Of a stretch of 64,000 nucleotides of DNA, positions 33,677 to 42,558 are shown piece after piece (position 1 is the first letter of the stretch; the number at the start of each line of letters is the position of its first letter). The notes under the pieces were generated by a model, which saw only the letters and a list, made by a program, of their open reading frames with translations, was not told the origin of the DNA and did no database searches. Position numbers and translations under genes: made by a program. Source of the stretch: Winogradskyella epiphytica (lineage in GTDB: Bacteria; Bacteroidota; Bacteroidia; Flavobacteriales; Flavobacteriaceae); NCBI RefSeq assembly GCF_003217215.1, contig NZ_QJTD01000006.1, forward strand, positions 5,427 through 69,426, read 5' to 3'.

Positions 33677-35098
33677 TTACTCTTTTTCAACCAGAGCATT
33701 AATCATGCCGTTAAATACAAAGGCATGAAACGGAAGTACAGAATACCAATATAAGCGTCCCCATACGCCTTTTGGTCTAAAAACCGCTCGTTGGTAGAGC
33801 CTATCATCAACAATTTTAAATTCTAACCAAGCTTCTCCAGGTAATTTCATTTCAGCAAATAAAAGGAGTCGTTTTTCTTCCTTATCAGCTAATAATACAC
33901 GCCAAAAATCTAATGCATCACCTGCTTCTAGAGTCGTATCATTGGTTCTACCGCGTCTTAAACCAACACCTCCAAAGAGCAAATCGATATATCCGCGAAT
34001 TTTCCATAAATAATTAAACTTATACCACCCATTTCGGCCTCCAATACTCCAAATACGATTCATAGTATAGGCTTCGTCAGTAACAGGTCGTTCTCTTTCA
34101 TCGATAAAACAACCAAAGGATGGTAATTCTACATGCTTTGACAATTGGTCTTTAAAAACACCACTACTCACGGCATCTTTCCAACTTGAAATAACAGCGT
34201 TTTGCTCAATTTTTTGAAAGGCTAAATTCACAGCACTTTTATAATTCATAGGTTCAATGCCTATAATGGAATTGATATTGCTCGGTTTACCAATAACCTC
34301 TACCTTCATACTATCCACTAAAGCAGCAGCCAATTGAAACGAGGTGGATGTAACAAAATACAACCAATACGAGGACATTTTTGGAGATAAAACCGGAAGG
34401 GTATAGATATAACGCTTTAAACCTCTTATTTCAGCAAACTGTAAAAGCATTTCTTTATAAGTGAGCACTTCTGGGCCAAAAACATCGTAGTTTTTATTGT
34501 AAAGTTCCTCTTTTCCTAACGCGCCAGATAGGTAGTTAAGAATATCTCGAATAGCTAAAGGTTGCGTTTTAGTATTTAACCACTTTGGTGTAATCATTAC
34601 AGGGAGTTTCTCAACAATATCTCTAATGATTTCAAAGGAAGCACTACCACTACCAACAATGATTCCTGCTCTCAGGGTGGTTAAGGCATAAGCATCAGAT
34701 TTCAAGGTGTTTTCAACTTGAAGCCGCGATTTTAAATGTTTAGATAAGGAATCGTCATTTACAATGCCACTTAAATAAATGACTTGTTTACACTGAGTTT
34801 CTGATACTAATGCTTTAAAGTTGGCCGCACAGGTTTCTTCCAAACTTTCAAAATTGTCTGAAGAGGTCGCCATGGAATGAATTAAATAGTAGGCGGCTTC
34901 AATATCTTTCGGTATTTCGGCTTGTTCAGGTTTTAGAAAATCGACTTTTATAAAAGAGGTGTTCGGATGTGATTTTAATTCAGTGGGAATCCGATTTAAA
35001 TCACGGACACAACAGACTAATTCATGATCATCTTCAAGTAACTGAAGAGATAATCTTTTTGCAATGTATCCGGTGGTTCCAGTGATAAGTATCTTCAA
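33677..35098 (-). CDS. SDR/NmrA-type NAD(P)-binding protein with DUF2867 domain
   Basis: A 473-residue protein. The N-terminal Rossmann fold (ILITGTTGYIAKRLSLQLL) is of the atypical SDR type, with YYLIHSMA in place of the usual active-site segment and LRAGIIVGSGSASFEIIRD later. Residues about 310-473 form DUF2867 (RIWSIGGRNGWYKFNYLWKIRG, DALDFWRVLLAD, RAVFRPKGVWGRLYWY). It is the last gene of the TetR-AarF-SDR operon. Confidence 0.87.
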   Translation of the reverse strand: MKILITGTTGYIAKRLSLQLLEDDHELVCCVRDLNRIPTELKSHPNTSFIKVDFLKPEQAEIPKDIEAAYYLIHSMATSSDNFESLEETCAANFKALVSETQCKQVIYLSGIVNDDSLSKHLKSRLQVENTLKSDAYALTTLRAGIIVGSGSASFEIIRDIVEKLPVMITPKWLNTKTQPLAIRDILNYLSGALGKEELYNKNYDVFGPEVLTYKEMLLQFAEIRGLKRYIYTLPVLSPKMSSYWLYFVTSTSFQLAAALVDSMKVEVIGKPSNINSIIGIEPMNYKSAVNLAFQKIEQNAVISSWKDAVSSGVFKDQLSKHVELPSFGCFIDERERPVTDEAYTMNRIWSIGGRNGWYKFNYLWKIRGYIDLLFGGVGLRRGRTNDTTLEAGDALDFWRVLLADKEEKRLLLFAEMKLPGEAWLEFKIVDDRLYQRAVFRPKGVWGRLYWYSVLPFHAFVFNGMINALVEKE

Positions 35099-35118
35099 GT
35101 TGGGCTGTATAAGTTCGT

Positions 35119-36429
35119 TTATAACGAATTGAAATTATTAATCTTTACGTTTTCAGCTTTTAAATCATACATTAAATTATAAAGTCCGAAAAAGGTTCTG
35201 TTAATATAGATAAAATGTTTTGAACCTCTATTACCGTTCATATTTCTTAATTCGGTACTTTGAGAATAGCGCTGTCCCATCTCTGAAATTTGATTAAAAA
35301 ATTCAGGATTGGAGAAGTCAAATACCTCACTATGAAAAGGCTGGGTAAATAAATTCAAAAGCTCATGAAACATCGCACTAAAGAATTTAACTTCTTCCTC
35401 AGAGTCATCTTGCCTGAGGATCTCGAGCTCAAAGAGTTTCTCTTTAAAAAGTTGAGCATCTTCTATACATTCTTTTTCTGCCAGCTCAAAATAAGGTTTA
35501 TAAAAATCTTCAGGAATAGTTTTCATGCACCCAAAATCTAGTGCGATTAAATCCTCCCCCTTAGATACCAAGAAATTTCCCGGATGCGGATCGGCATGAA
35601 CTTTTCTAAGTATGTGAATTTGGTACATATAAAAATCCCAAAGGGCTTGTCCTAATTTGTTGGCTAATTCTTTGTTAGTATTATGTGCTACGAATTCTGA
35701 TAGGTGTTCACCTTCCATATAATCCATGGTAATTATGCGTTCAGAAGAAAAAGCGTCATAATATTTAGGAAATTTTAAATTCGGAATATGTGCACAAGAT
35801 TTCGCAACCTCTTTACTTTGAGCAAGTTCCAAACTATAATTGGTCTCTTCTGTTAATTTTTGTTCAACTTCTTTAAAATATTTATCGGAATCTTTCCCTT
35901 TAATATTAAACATTTTAATCGCAATAGGTTTCACCAAGGCTAAATCCGATGCAATACTTTCTGCGACTCCAGGATATTGAATCTTTACAGCTAGCTTTTT
36001 TCCATCCTTTTCAGCTATATGAACTTGACCAATACTAGCCGCATTCACTGAACTGGCATTAAAGGAATCAAATAGATCATTCGGGTGCTTTCCAAAATAT
36101 TTTTTAAACGTCTTTATAACTAGAGGAGGAGAGAGGGGCGGAACAGAAAATTGAGATAAGGAAAATTTTTCTACATAAGCTTGTGGCAATATGCTTTTTT
36201 CCATACTGAGCATCTGTGCTACTTTTAAGGCGCTTCCTTTGAGAGTTTTTAGACTATCGTAAATATCCTCTGCATTATTTTGATTAAGTCGACCCTTGGC
36301 CTCATCTCGAGAGGTCACCATTTTGTCGCCGTAATATTTTAAATAATTAACACCGACTTTTGCTCCTGTTGAGACTAATTTAGAAGCTCGAGATATTTTT
36401 GAAATTGGTATACTATCTATGGTTTTCAT
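35119..36429 (-). CDS. AarF/ABC1/UbiB-family kinase-like protein
   Basis: A 436-residue atypical kinase. The Ala/Gly-rich KxGQ-like region (LKGSALKVAQMLSME), the nucleotide lysine strand KKLAVKIQYPG, the catalytic VHADPHPGNFLV and the metal-binding LIALDFGCMK are clear. UbiB relatives support quinone or lipid metabolism at membranes. It lies 20 bp before the SDR gene and 5 bp after the TetR gene. Confidence 0.92.
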   Translation of the reverse strand: MKTIDSIPISKISRASKLVSTGAKVGVNYLKYYGDKMVTSRDEAKGRLNQNNAEDIYDSLKTLKGSALKVAQMLSMEKSILPQAYVEKFSLSQFSVPPLSPPLVIKTFKKYFGKHPNDLFDSFNASSVNAASIGQVHIAEKDGKKLAVKIQYPGVAESIASDLALVKPIAIKMFNIKGKDSDKYFKEVEQKLTEETNYSLELAQSKEVAKSCAHIPNLKFPKYYDAFSSERIITMDYMEGEHLSEFVAHNTNKELANKLGQALWDFYMYQIHILRKVHADPHPGNFLVSKGEDLIALDFGCMKTIPEDFYKPYFELAEKECIEDAQLFKEKLFELEILRQDDSEEEVKFFSAMFHELLNLFTQPFHSEVFDFSNPEFFNQISEMGQRYSQSTELRNMNGNRGSKHFIYINRTFFGLYNLMYDLKAENVKINNFNSL

Positions 36430-36434
36430 ATGGT

Positions 36435-37091
36435 CTATTTAGAATTCATTTTTTCCTTATAAAGAAATTTCCCGAAATCAATAATGCTCTTTAATGGTGT
36501 CGTATCAATTAAATCGAAACTTGTTTTTAGGGATTTTTCAATAAAAATGTCTGTTTTTTCAAAAGAAGCTGAAGTATCATCCATCCAAAATTTAAGGGTA
36601 AATAATAATTGAAGCCAGAACGATTCTTTCAAAGTTTTATTTTGAAATTTTTCGAGTTGCTCGTGTTTTAAATCAATCGCATTTATATTTAAATGTTCGA
36701 TATAAGATGTAAAACTTGTTCTTAAAAGTTTTAATGATTTAAGCGACTCTAATTTATTTTTACTGCTGACTAAAGCGAGAACAACATAACTTCTATTAGC
36801 TGTAAGAATTTCGAAAAAAGTATAATAAAAGCTAAGCAGCTTGTTCTTCGCATCAAAAGAATGATAATCTTCACTATTCTCTAAAGCTGCAAGGGTATGA
36901 TCAAAAAATGTCTTGAAAATAGTGCGTTCTAAGGCCTCAAAATTGCCGAAGAACTCATAAAACTCTTGTTCTTCAAATTGATGATCCTTCGCAAAGGCAT
37001 ATACTGATTTTGGTTTTTGGTTATGCCTTAACATATAATCCATATAAAAACCTATAAGATCAGTTGGGGTAATTGATTTTTTCTTAGCCAT
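36435..37091 (-). CDS. TetR-family transcriptional regulator
   Basis: A 218-residue protein. Its N-terminal helix-turn-helix (ITPTDLIGFYMDYMLRHNQK, SVYAFAKDHQFEEQEFYEFFGNFEALERTIFKTFFDHT) fits TetR. The all-helical C-terminal half is a ligand-binding and dimer domain. It leads its operon and probably regulates it. A near-consensus -7 box (TATCTTTA) lies about 25 nt upstream. Confidence 0.85.
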   Translation of the reverse strand: MAKKKSITPTDLIGFYMDYMLRHNQKPKSVYAFAKDHQFEEQEFYEFFGNFEALERTIFKTFFDHTLAALENSEDYHSFDAKNKLLSFYYTFFEILTANRSYVVLALVSSKNKLESLKSLKLLRTSFTSYIEHLNINAIDLKHEQLEKFQNKTLKESFWLQLLFTLKFWMDDTSASFEKTDIFIEKSLKTSFDLIDTTPLKSIIDFGKFLYKEKMNSK

Positions 37092-37168
37092 TAATAATTC
37101 GTATTTAATATAGAGTAAAGATACGAATGTTTAAAGAATATCTAATAAAGTTAAACAAAGTTTAGCAT

Positions 37169-37786
37169 CTATGTGTTATTAAGTTTAGAAAACACATATT
37201 TCATTTCTGTAGCAATTTGAAGACTTCGTTCTTTATATCTTTCTAATTGTAATGGGGTTTGGTCAAATGTTTTTGGATCCTCATAGGTGATGGGAATGCG
37301 TTGTTCGGCACCAAATATCTGCGGACAAGCTTCATCTGCACTAGAACAGGTCATGATAGCTGCAAAATCGGATTGCGGATTGAAGTCGGCATCAAAGGTT
37401 TTTGAAAATCCTATAATAGGATGGGAGTTTCGACTGAACTTAATAGAACAAATAGGGTTCTCTTCCTTAGAAAGTCTATCGATTTTAAATCCAGAACCTT
37501 CCAATGTATCAGCCACAACTGGAAAGAGCGCCGTAGTTTCTGTTCCTCCGGAATAACAATATACCTTAGGGATATTAAAAAAAGACGCCATAGTCTGCGC
37601 CCAAACTTGGGACAAATGACTACGGCGTGAATTATGTGTGCAAATAAAATTGAGATTTACGACCTGATGATTATCCTTTTTACGTTGAATATAATCAATA
37701 AGTGGTTGTAAGGTCGTTTTACGTTCGGTTGAAATCGCATCGTGATTTAACTGATTGATTTCTGTTTCAATTGGTTTGAACACCAT
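37169..37786 (-). CDS. ArsC-like low-molecular-weight phosphatase/arsenate reductase
   Basis: A 205-residue enzyme. The CX5R phosphate loop reads C-T-H-N-S-R-R, followed by SHLSQVWAQ; TCSSADEACPQIFGAEQRIPITYEDP carries further Cys used in thiol relay and the catalytic Asp. I prefer ATG 37786 over the in-frame GTG at 37834, since the latter overlaps the upstream gene and family members begin near MVFKPIETEI. As the third gene of an arsR operon it probably reduces arsenate; phosphotyrosine phosphatase activity is the alternative. Confidence 0.8.
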   Translation of the reverse strand: MVFKPIETEINQLNHDAISTERKTTLQPLIDYIQRKKDNHQVVNLNFICTHNSRRSHLSQVWAQTMASFFNIPKVYCYSGGTETTALFPVVADTLEGSGFKIDRLSKEENPICSIKFSRNSHPIIGFSKTFDADFNPQSDFAAIMTCSSADEACPQIFGAEQRIPITYEDPKTFDQTPLQLERYKERSLQIATEMKYVFSKLNNT

Positions 37787-37808
37787 AGAGTAGAGTTTAC
37801 TATTAAAA

Positions 37809-38279
37809 TTAGCAACATCCTGAGCCAGGTGCACAAGAAGGAGCTGCTTGTTGTAGCTCTGAAAGTTTCAATTTCGGTTTTTCTTCAGGAATTCCGCATT
37901 TATCTTTAGCTGAACAATCTGTAAGTTTTGTAGTCAGTAAAAAATGCTTCCCATCAAAGTCTAAACCGTACTTTCCAATAGTATCACCTTGGTATTCCAC
38001 TTCGATTTCTAAATCTTCAATTCCTAATACTTTTTCAGAAAGTTCTATAATACTAATTAATTTCTCAGGATGTAATCTGTGATCATAATCGTCGGCTTCC
38101 CAAAGTTGAAAATTTACGACGTTTTCTTTTCTAACCGTACCGCCACAATCAATAAAATGTTTAGTGATTTTACCAACTTCAGTTACATGAAAATGATTGG
38201 GTACCAAAGTGCCATCTGGTAACTGAAATGCAATGGTGTCTAAGGTTTTTAATTTCGATTTTATTTCTGATAATTTCAT
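37809..38279 (-). CDS. DUF6428 family protein of the ars operon
   Basis: A 156-residue protein starting at ATG 38279 (an upstream in-frame start would overlap arsR). Conserved blocks are FQLPDGTLVPNHFHVTEVG, RKENVVNFQLWEADDYDHRL and GKYGLDFDGKHFLLTTKLTDC. The C-terminus APSCAPGSGCC is Cys-rich, suggesting metalloid or metal binding. The family is regularly found between ArsR and ArsC-like genes in Bacteroidota. Its biochemical role is unknown. Confidence 0.85.
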   Translation of the reverse strand: MKLSEIKSKLKTLDTIAFQLPDGTLVPNHFHVTEVGKITKHFIDCGGTVRKENVVNFQLWEADDYDHRLHPEKLISIIELSEKVLGIEDLEIEVEYQGDTIGKYGLDFDGKHFLLTTKLTDCSAKDKCGIPEEKPKLKLSELQQAAPSCAPGSGCC

Positions 38280-38308
38280 AATAATGGATGTTTTAAATAA
38301 TATAGGTT

Positions 38309-38641
38309 TTAACAACAAGTGTTGCCGTCGTTTAAATCTTGATCTAGGAATTGGGAGATAATAGACTTCATTTCAGCCCATTTATCTTTGTCAATACAAT
38401 AACATACGCTAGTACCTTCAATTGTTCCTTTGATCAGACCAATGTTTTTTAATTCTTTTAAATGTTGAGAAATGGTAGGTTGCGCCAAACCGATTTCTTC
38501 GACCAAATCACCGCAGATACAAGAATTTATTTTAAATAAATGTTGAAGAATAGCGACTCTTGCTGGATGTGCAAAAGCTTTAGCTATTAGAGCAATCGTG
38601 TTTTGATCTTCTGTGAACTTTTCGGTTTTAGTTAAACCCAT
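38309..38641 (-). CDS. arsR: ArsR/SmtB-family repressor
   Basis: A 110-residue winged-helix regulator. FAHPARVAILQHL opens the domain, SCICGDLVEEIGLAQPTISQHLKELKN is the recognition region, and C41-I-C43 matches the As(III)-sensing CxC of ArsR repressors. A second Cys pair closes the protein (NTCC). It leads the operon arsR, DUF6428, arsC-like, and an ATATTGCAATAT palindrome lies just upstream. Confidence 0.9.
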   Translation of the reverse strand: MGLTKTEKFTEDQNTIALIAKAFAHPARVAILQHLFKINSCICGDLVEEIGLAQPTISQHLKELKNIGLIKGTIEGTSVCYCIDKDKWAEMKSIISQFLDQDLNDGNTCC

Positions 38642-38657
38642 GATGTCTTATAATTCT

Positions 38658-38669
38658 ATATTGCAATAT
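38658..38669. promoter_or_regulatory. Putative ArsR operator
   Basis: The perfect 12-bp palindrome ATATTGCAATAT lies 17 bp upstream of the arsR start. It overlaps a near-consensus minus-strand -7 box (TAATATTG), so repressor binding there would block the promoter. Confidence 0.6.
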
Positions 38670-38821
38670 TACGATGAATGAATTTAATATGAATTATTTT
38701 TTTGAAAAATTTATGAACGACTTGGGATTTCAAGGCATTTTAAGTATTCCTTAACACAGGAGATATGGCTTAAGTTGTATTTTTACAATAGTTTAAAAAA
38801 CAAATACATAACACAATAAAG

Positions 38822-39667
38822 ATGAAGAAATTAGTACTATTTACATTTGTATTAACCTTAATGTTTTCGGTTAATGCACAGATTGAAACACCACAACCAA
38901 GTCCTTTTACTAAAATTGAGCAAAAGGTTGGGTTAACGGATGTGACCTTAGAATATTCTCGTCCAAGTATGAGAGACAGAGAAGTTTTTGGAAACCTAGT
39001 GCCTTATGGAAAAATATGGAGAGCTGGAGCTAACAAAAATTCAATTATCAGTTTCAGTACAGATGCTGTTGTAGGTGGTAAGACATTAAAAGCAGGATCT
39101 TATGCGATATTTGTAATTCCTTCTGAAAAGACTTGGGAAATCGTTTTTTATAACGATACCAACAATTGGGGCGCACCAAAAAAATTAGACGATTCTAAAA
39201 TTGCGGCTAAAGTAAAAGTGGAAACGATGAAATTGCCAATGAAAGTTGAGACTTTTACCATGAGTTTTGATAACTTAAGAAATGACTCTGCAGAATTAAG
39301 CATGCTATGGGAAGATACTATGGCAAATGTTAAGTTTGAAGTGGCTACAGATAAAGCGGTAACGGCTTCAATTGAGCGTGTAATGGCCGGACCTTCTGCA
39401 AATGACTATTATGCTGCTGCAGTTTATAATATTTCTGAAGGAAAAGATTTAAATCAAGCAAAAGAATGGATGGAAAAAGCAATGTCAATGATGAAAGATC
39501 CACAATTCTATCAGTTAAGACAACAGTCTCTATTGTATGCTAAATTAGGTGAAAAGAAAAAGGCTATTGAAGTGGCTAAAAAATCTTTAGAAAAATCTAA
39601 AGAAGCTGGTAATGATGATTATGTGAAGATGAATGAAGACTCTCTTAAAGAATGGGGAGCGAAATAA
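38822..39667 (+). CDS. DUF2911 secreted protein with TPR-like tail
   Basis: A 281-residue exported protein. The signal peptide is 1-19 (cleavage near VNAQ). Residues about 30-170 are DUF2911: VTLEYSRPSMRDREVFGNLV, GKIWRAGANKNSIISFSTD, KAGSYAIFVIPSEKTWEIVFYND. The C-terminal 90 residues are helical and resemble one or two TPR repeats. Function unknown; periplasmic. A UUCG-capped terminator follows. Confidence 0.88.
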   Translation: MKKLVLFTFVLTLMFSVNAQIETPQPSPFTKIEQKVGLTDVTLEYSRPSMRDREVFGNLVPYGKIWRAGANKNSIISFSTDAVVGGKTLKAGSYAIFVIPSEKTWEIVFYNDTNNWGAPKKLDDSKIAAKVKVETMKLPMKVETFTMSFDNLRNDSAELSMLWEDTMANVKFEVATDKAVTASIERVMAGPSANDYYAAAVYNISEGKDLNQAKEWMEKAMSMMKDPQFYQLRQQSLLYAKLGEKKKAIEVAKKSLEKSKEAGNDDYVKMNEDSLKEWGAK

Positions 39668-39709
39668 TATAAATTTGTTATTTATAGATTTATGTCTATA
39701 AATCAGTAC

Positions 39710-39745
39710 ATCAAAAGCGCAATTCTTCGGAGTTGCGCTTTTGAT
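39710..39745 (+). terminator. Terminator with TTCG tetraloop
   Basis: ATCAAAAGCGCAATTC, loop TTCG, GAGTTGCGCTTTTGAT is a 16-bp stem with one G-U pair. It lies 43 bp after the DUF2911 stop; there is no long T-run beyond TTTT inside the stem. Confidence 0.8.
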
Positions 39746-39933
39746 TGTATAAATCATTAATAAACAATTGATTTTCTGTTTGTTGGAGATTAATGTGTAT
39801 CTTAGGGAAAGTCAATTGTTCCTGCAGAAATATATGATTGATTTCTAATTTTTGAACGCGTTTATAAGTTTGAAGAATTATACGTATAGATATACACTTG
39901 GGAAGAAGTAATTTAATTTTATAAAGATATTTA

Positions 39934-40488
39934 ATGATGATAAGGGATTACTGGAAAGAAGAATGGAAGGAGGTTAAATTTGACGATAAAATTTCGGATG
40001 AGGAAAAGTTTAAAATCTCAAATTATGGTCGAATTATAAATTGTAAAGGAGAAAAAGAAGAGTTAGTAAAAGTCTCTTATATCAATGGCTATCAAAACTT
40101 ACCTTTAAAGCAAAAACATAACGGAAAACGTACAAGTAGGTATGTTCATAAATTAGTAGCTCAGCACTTTCTTGAGCAAAATGATGGTGTATACGTTATT
40201 CATCTTAATTACGATAAAAAAGATAATCGCTTAGAAAACCTGAAATGGGCGACTAAACGCGAAAAGGAATTACACCAATTTAGTAATCCCGCATTTAAAA
40301 ATATTAAAAGAAAAATTCCATCTACAGCAAAGCTTACTGAAACTAAAGTGAAGCTTATAAAGCGTAAGATTAACGACCCAAATCGCCGTACACGATTAAA
40401 AATGATTGCAAAGCAATTTGGAATTTCTGAAATGCAATTATACCGAATAAAATCAGGTGAGAACTGGGGTTCTGTAACTGAGTATTAA
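39934..40488 (+). CDS. NUMOD4/HNH homing-endonuclease-like protein
   Basis: A 184-residue basic protein. The N-terminus WKEVKFDD...FKISNYGRI is NUMOD4-like. The middle RYVHKLVAQHFLEQNDGVYVIHLNYDKKDNRLENLKWATKREKELH follows the HNH_3 pattern, with His in place and IHL replacing NHI/NHK. The C-terminus (LKMIAKQFGISEMQLYRIKSGENW) is a helix-turn-helix. Such proteins are usually intron- or phage-borne endonucleases, yet this one stands free between ordinary genes. It may be degenerate or domesticated. Confidence 0.75.
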   Translation: MMIRDYWKEEWKEVKFDDKISDEEKFKISNYGRIINCKGEKEELVKVSYINGYQNLPLKQKHNGKRTSRYVHKLVAQHFLEQNDGVYVIHLNYDKKDNRLENLKWATKREKELHQFSNPAFKNIKRKIPSTAKLTETKVKLIKRKINDPNRRTRLKMIAKQFGISEMQLYRIKSGENWGSVTEY

Positions 40489-40585
40489 GTATACGATATT
40501 TGGAGTTGACATAAATTCAACGCAGTATTTAGCAATTGTTTTTTGCTTAATATGAAACTATTCATCTCTGAATTAAAATGCGACA

Positions 40586-42400
40586 CTATGCCTTAGCGTT
40601 AGTTTTAGGTAGGACGACTTGTAATAAATTGGCAATTAATATCACTACCACACAACCAAATAAATTCAGCCATAAATAAGGCATCCAATCAAACCACCAG
40701 CCAATAACGACTATAGCTTGTGTGATTAAGGCACCAATAAACACGGCGTTTCCTTTGATATATTTAAAGAAAAAAGCTAGTAAAAAGATGCCTAATACAT
40801 TGCCATAGAATATTGAACCTATGATATTGACCAGTTGAATTAAATTCTCAGCCAAATCGGCAAAACAGGCTATGATTATAGCGATAACTCCCCAACCTAA
40901 GGTGAACCACTTGGTCATCTTAACCATATGATCTTCGTCCTTATCTTCTTTGAGATTGCGACCATACAAATCCATAGAGGTAATCGTAGCTAGAGCATTA
41001 ATTTCCGAAGCTGTAGACGACATAGCTGCAGATAAAATTACAGCTAGTAATAAACCAATAAGTCCTACAGGTAAATTATTTAATATAAACCTAATGAACA
41101 TATAGTCTCTATCGTTGGTTTGCGTGTCTTTTGCGGCATCGTTATAGAGTGAGGCTAGTGCTGTTTTCTTTTCAAGATAAAGTGAACTATCTGTATTTGA
41201 TTTTAACGATTCTACTTCGTTTTGAAGTTTTGTGTATTCAGCGGCATAATCCGCATCAATGGCTTTTTTAATTAAAAACTTAGATTCTGAACGGTAAGTT
41301 TTTTCGATACTATCTAATTGAAATAATTGCGTTTTTAAACGCGTACCTTCACTTTTAGATAAAGCTAAGCTGACCTGTTGTTTTTCTTTGAATAAGAGGT
41401 TTTGTTTCTCTTGAAGGGCTCTATACTCATCCGCATAGTCCGAAGCTAAAACGGTTTGTGTGGATTTATCTATAAAATTTAAAGGTGATGGGTTGAATTG
41501 ATAAAACACAAATACCATAACACCAACGAGTAAAATGAAAAACTGCATAGGGACCTTTAACAAGCCGTTAAACAGTAATCCCATTTGCATCTCTTTCATA
41601 GATTTTCCAGAAAGATAACGTTGTACTTGACTTTGGTCCGTCCCAAAATAGGAAAGCATTAAAAACGTACCTCCAATTAAACCTGTCCAAACCGTATATC
41701 TGTTTTCTAAATCGAAAGAGAAATCCAAAACTTGCATCTTACCAGTGGCTCCTGCAATATCAATGGCGTCTGTGAAGCTGACTTCATCCGGAATTAAATC
41801 AATAATAATTAATAAGGCGGCTAACATTCCTGCGAAAATCACAAACATTTGCTGCTTTTGGGTCACTGTAACTGCCTTTGTTCCACCCGAAACGGTATAG
41901 ATGATAACTAAAACACCGATGATAATATTTAGGGTCACAATATTCCAACCTAAAACAACAGAAAGAATAATAGCAGGCGCAAAGATGGTAATACCTGCAG
42001 CTAAACCACGTTGTATTAAAAAGAGTATAGCCGTTAAACTTCGAGTTTTTAAATCGAAACGGTTTTCGAGAAATTCGTAGGCGGTATAAACTTTAAGTCT
42101 GTGATAAAGAGGAATAAATACCAAACAAATTATGACCATGGCAATAGGTAGTCCAAAATAAAACTGAACGAATCCCATACCGTCAGAAAAAGCTTGTCCT
42201 GTTGTAGATAAGAAGGTAATGGCACTAGCTTGTGTGGCCATTACAGATAAACCAATGGTCCACCATTTGGTAGTATTACCACCTCTAATATAATCCTGTG
42301 CATTTTTACGACCACGAGTTTTCCATGTACCATAACCAACTATAGTCACAAGGGTTGCTATTAAAACGGCCCAATCAATCCAATTTAAAGTTAACGGCAT
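40586..42400 (-). CDS. Sodium:solute symporter (SSS family) with a long hydrophilic insert
   Basis: A 604-residue transporter with about 13 membrane helices (WIDWAVLIATLVTIVGYGTW, GLSVMATQASAITFLSTTGQ typical of SSS). Residues about 302-432 interrupt the fold with a charged, coiled-coil-like segment in which DYADEYRALQ and DYAAEYTKLQ recur as an imperfect internal repeat. After it the family sequence resumes (LIGLLLAVILSAAMSSTASEINALAT). It probably imports a sugar or organic acid with Na+. It is the last gene of an operon with a 39-residue protein and a PIG-L deacetylase. Confidence 0.9.
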   Translation of the reverse strand: MPLTLNWIDWAVLIATLVTIVGYGTWKTRGRKNAQDYIRGGNTTKWWTIGLSVMATQASAITFLSTTGQAFSDGMGFVQFYFGLPIAMVIICLVFIPLYHRLKVYTAYEFLENRFDLKTRSLTAILFLIQRGLAAGITIFAPAIILSVVLGWNIVTLNIIIGVLVIIYTVSGGTKAVTVTQKQQMFVIFAGMLAALLIIIDLIPDEVSFTDAIDIAGATGKMQVLDFSFDLENRYTVWTGLIGGTFLMLSYFGTDQSQVQRYLSGKSMKEMQMGLLFNGLLKVPMQFFILLVGVMVFVFYQFNPSPLNFIDKSTQTVLASDYADEYRALQEKQNLLFKEKQQVSLALSKSEGTRLKTQLFQLDSIEKTYRSESKFLIKKAIDADYAAEYTKLQNEVESLKSNTDSSLYLEKKTALASLYNDAAKDTQTNDRDYMFIRFILNNLPVGLIGLLLAVILSAAMSSTASEINALATITSMDLYGRNLKEDKDEDHMVKMTKWFTLGWGVIAIIIACFADLAENLIQLVNIIGSIFYGNVLGIFLLAFFFKYIKGNAVFIGALITQAIVVIGWWFDWMPYLWLNLFGCVVVILIANLLQVVLPKTNAKA

Positions 42401-42403
42401 AGC

Positions 42404-42523
42404 TTATGCGAATGAAGCGGTTATGAAATAAAACAATATGATATATACAGCATTTGCTACTAAAACTAGAGTGTACATTTTACTCCATTTTTGTTTTACT
42501 GGTTTTTCGTTATCGCTTTCCAT
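42404..42523 (-). CDS. 39-residue membrane protein coupled to the symporter
   Basis: An ATG at 42523 opens a 39-codon frame that ends at TAA 42404-42406, three bases before the symporter start codon. It reads MESDNEKPVKQKWSKMYTLV followed by a membrane helix (LVANAVYIILFYFITASF). The charged N-terminus and single helix, and the tight spacing, suggest translational coupling and a small accessory subunit, as known for YhdT with PanF and YjcH with ActP. That role is inferred. It lies 35 bp after the PIG-L gene. Confidence 0.75.
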   Translation of the reverse strand: MESDNEKPVKQKWSKMYTLVLVANAVYIILFYFITASFA

Positions 42524-42558
42524 GTCATTAGGTTTTAGTATGTAGGGGATTTAATTTT

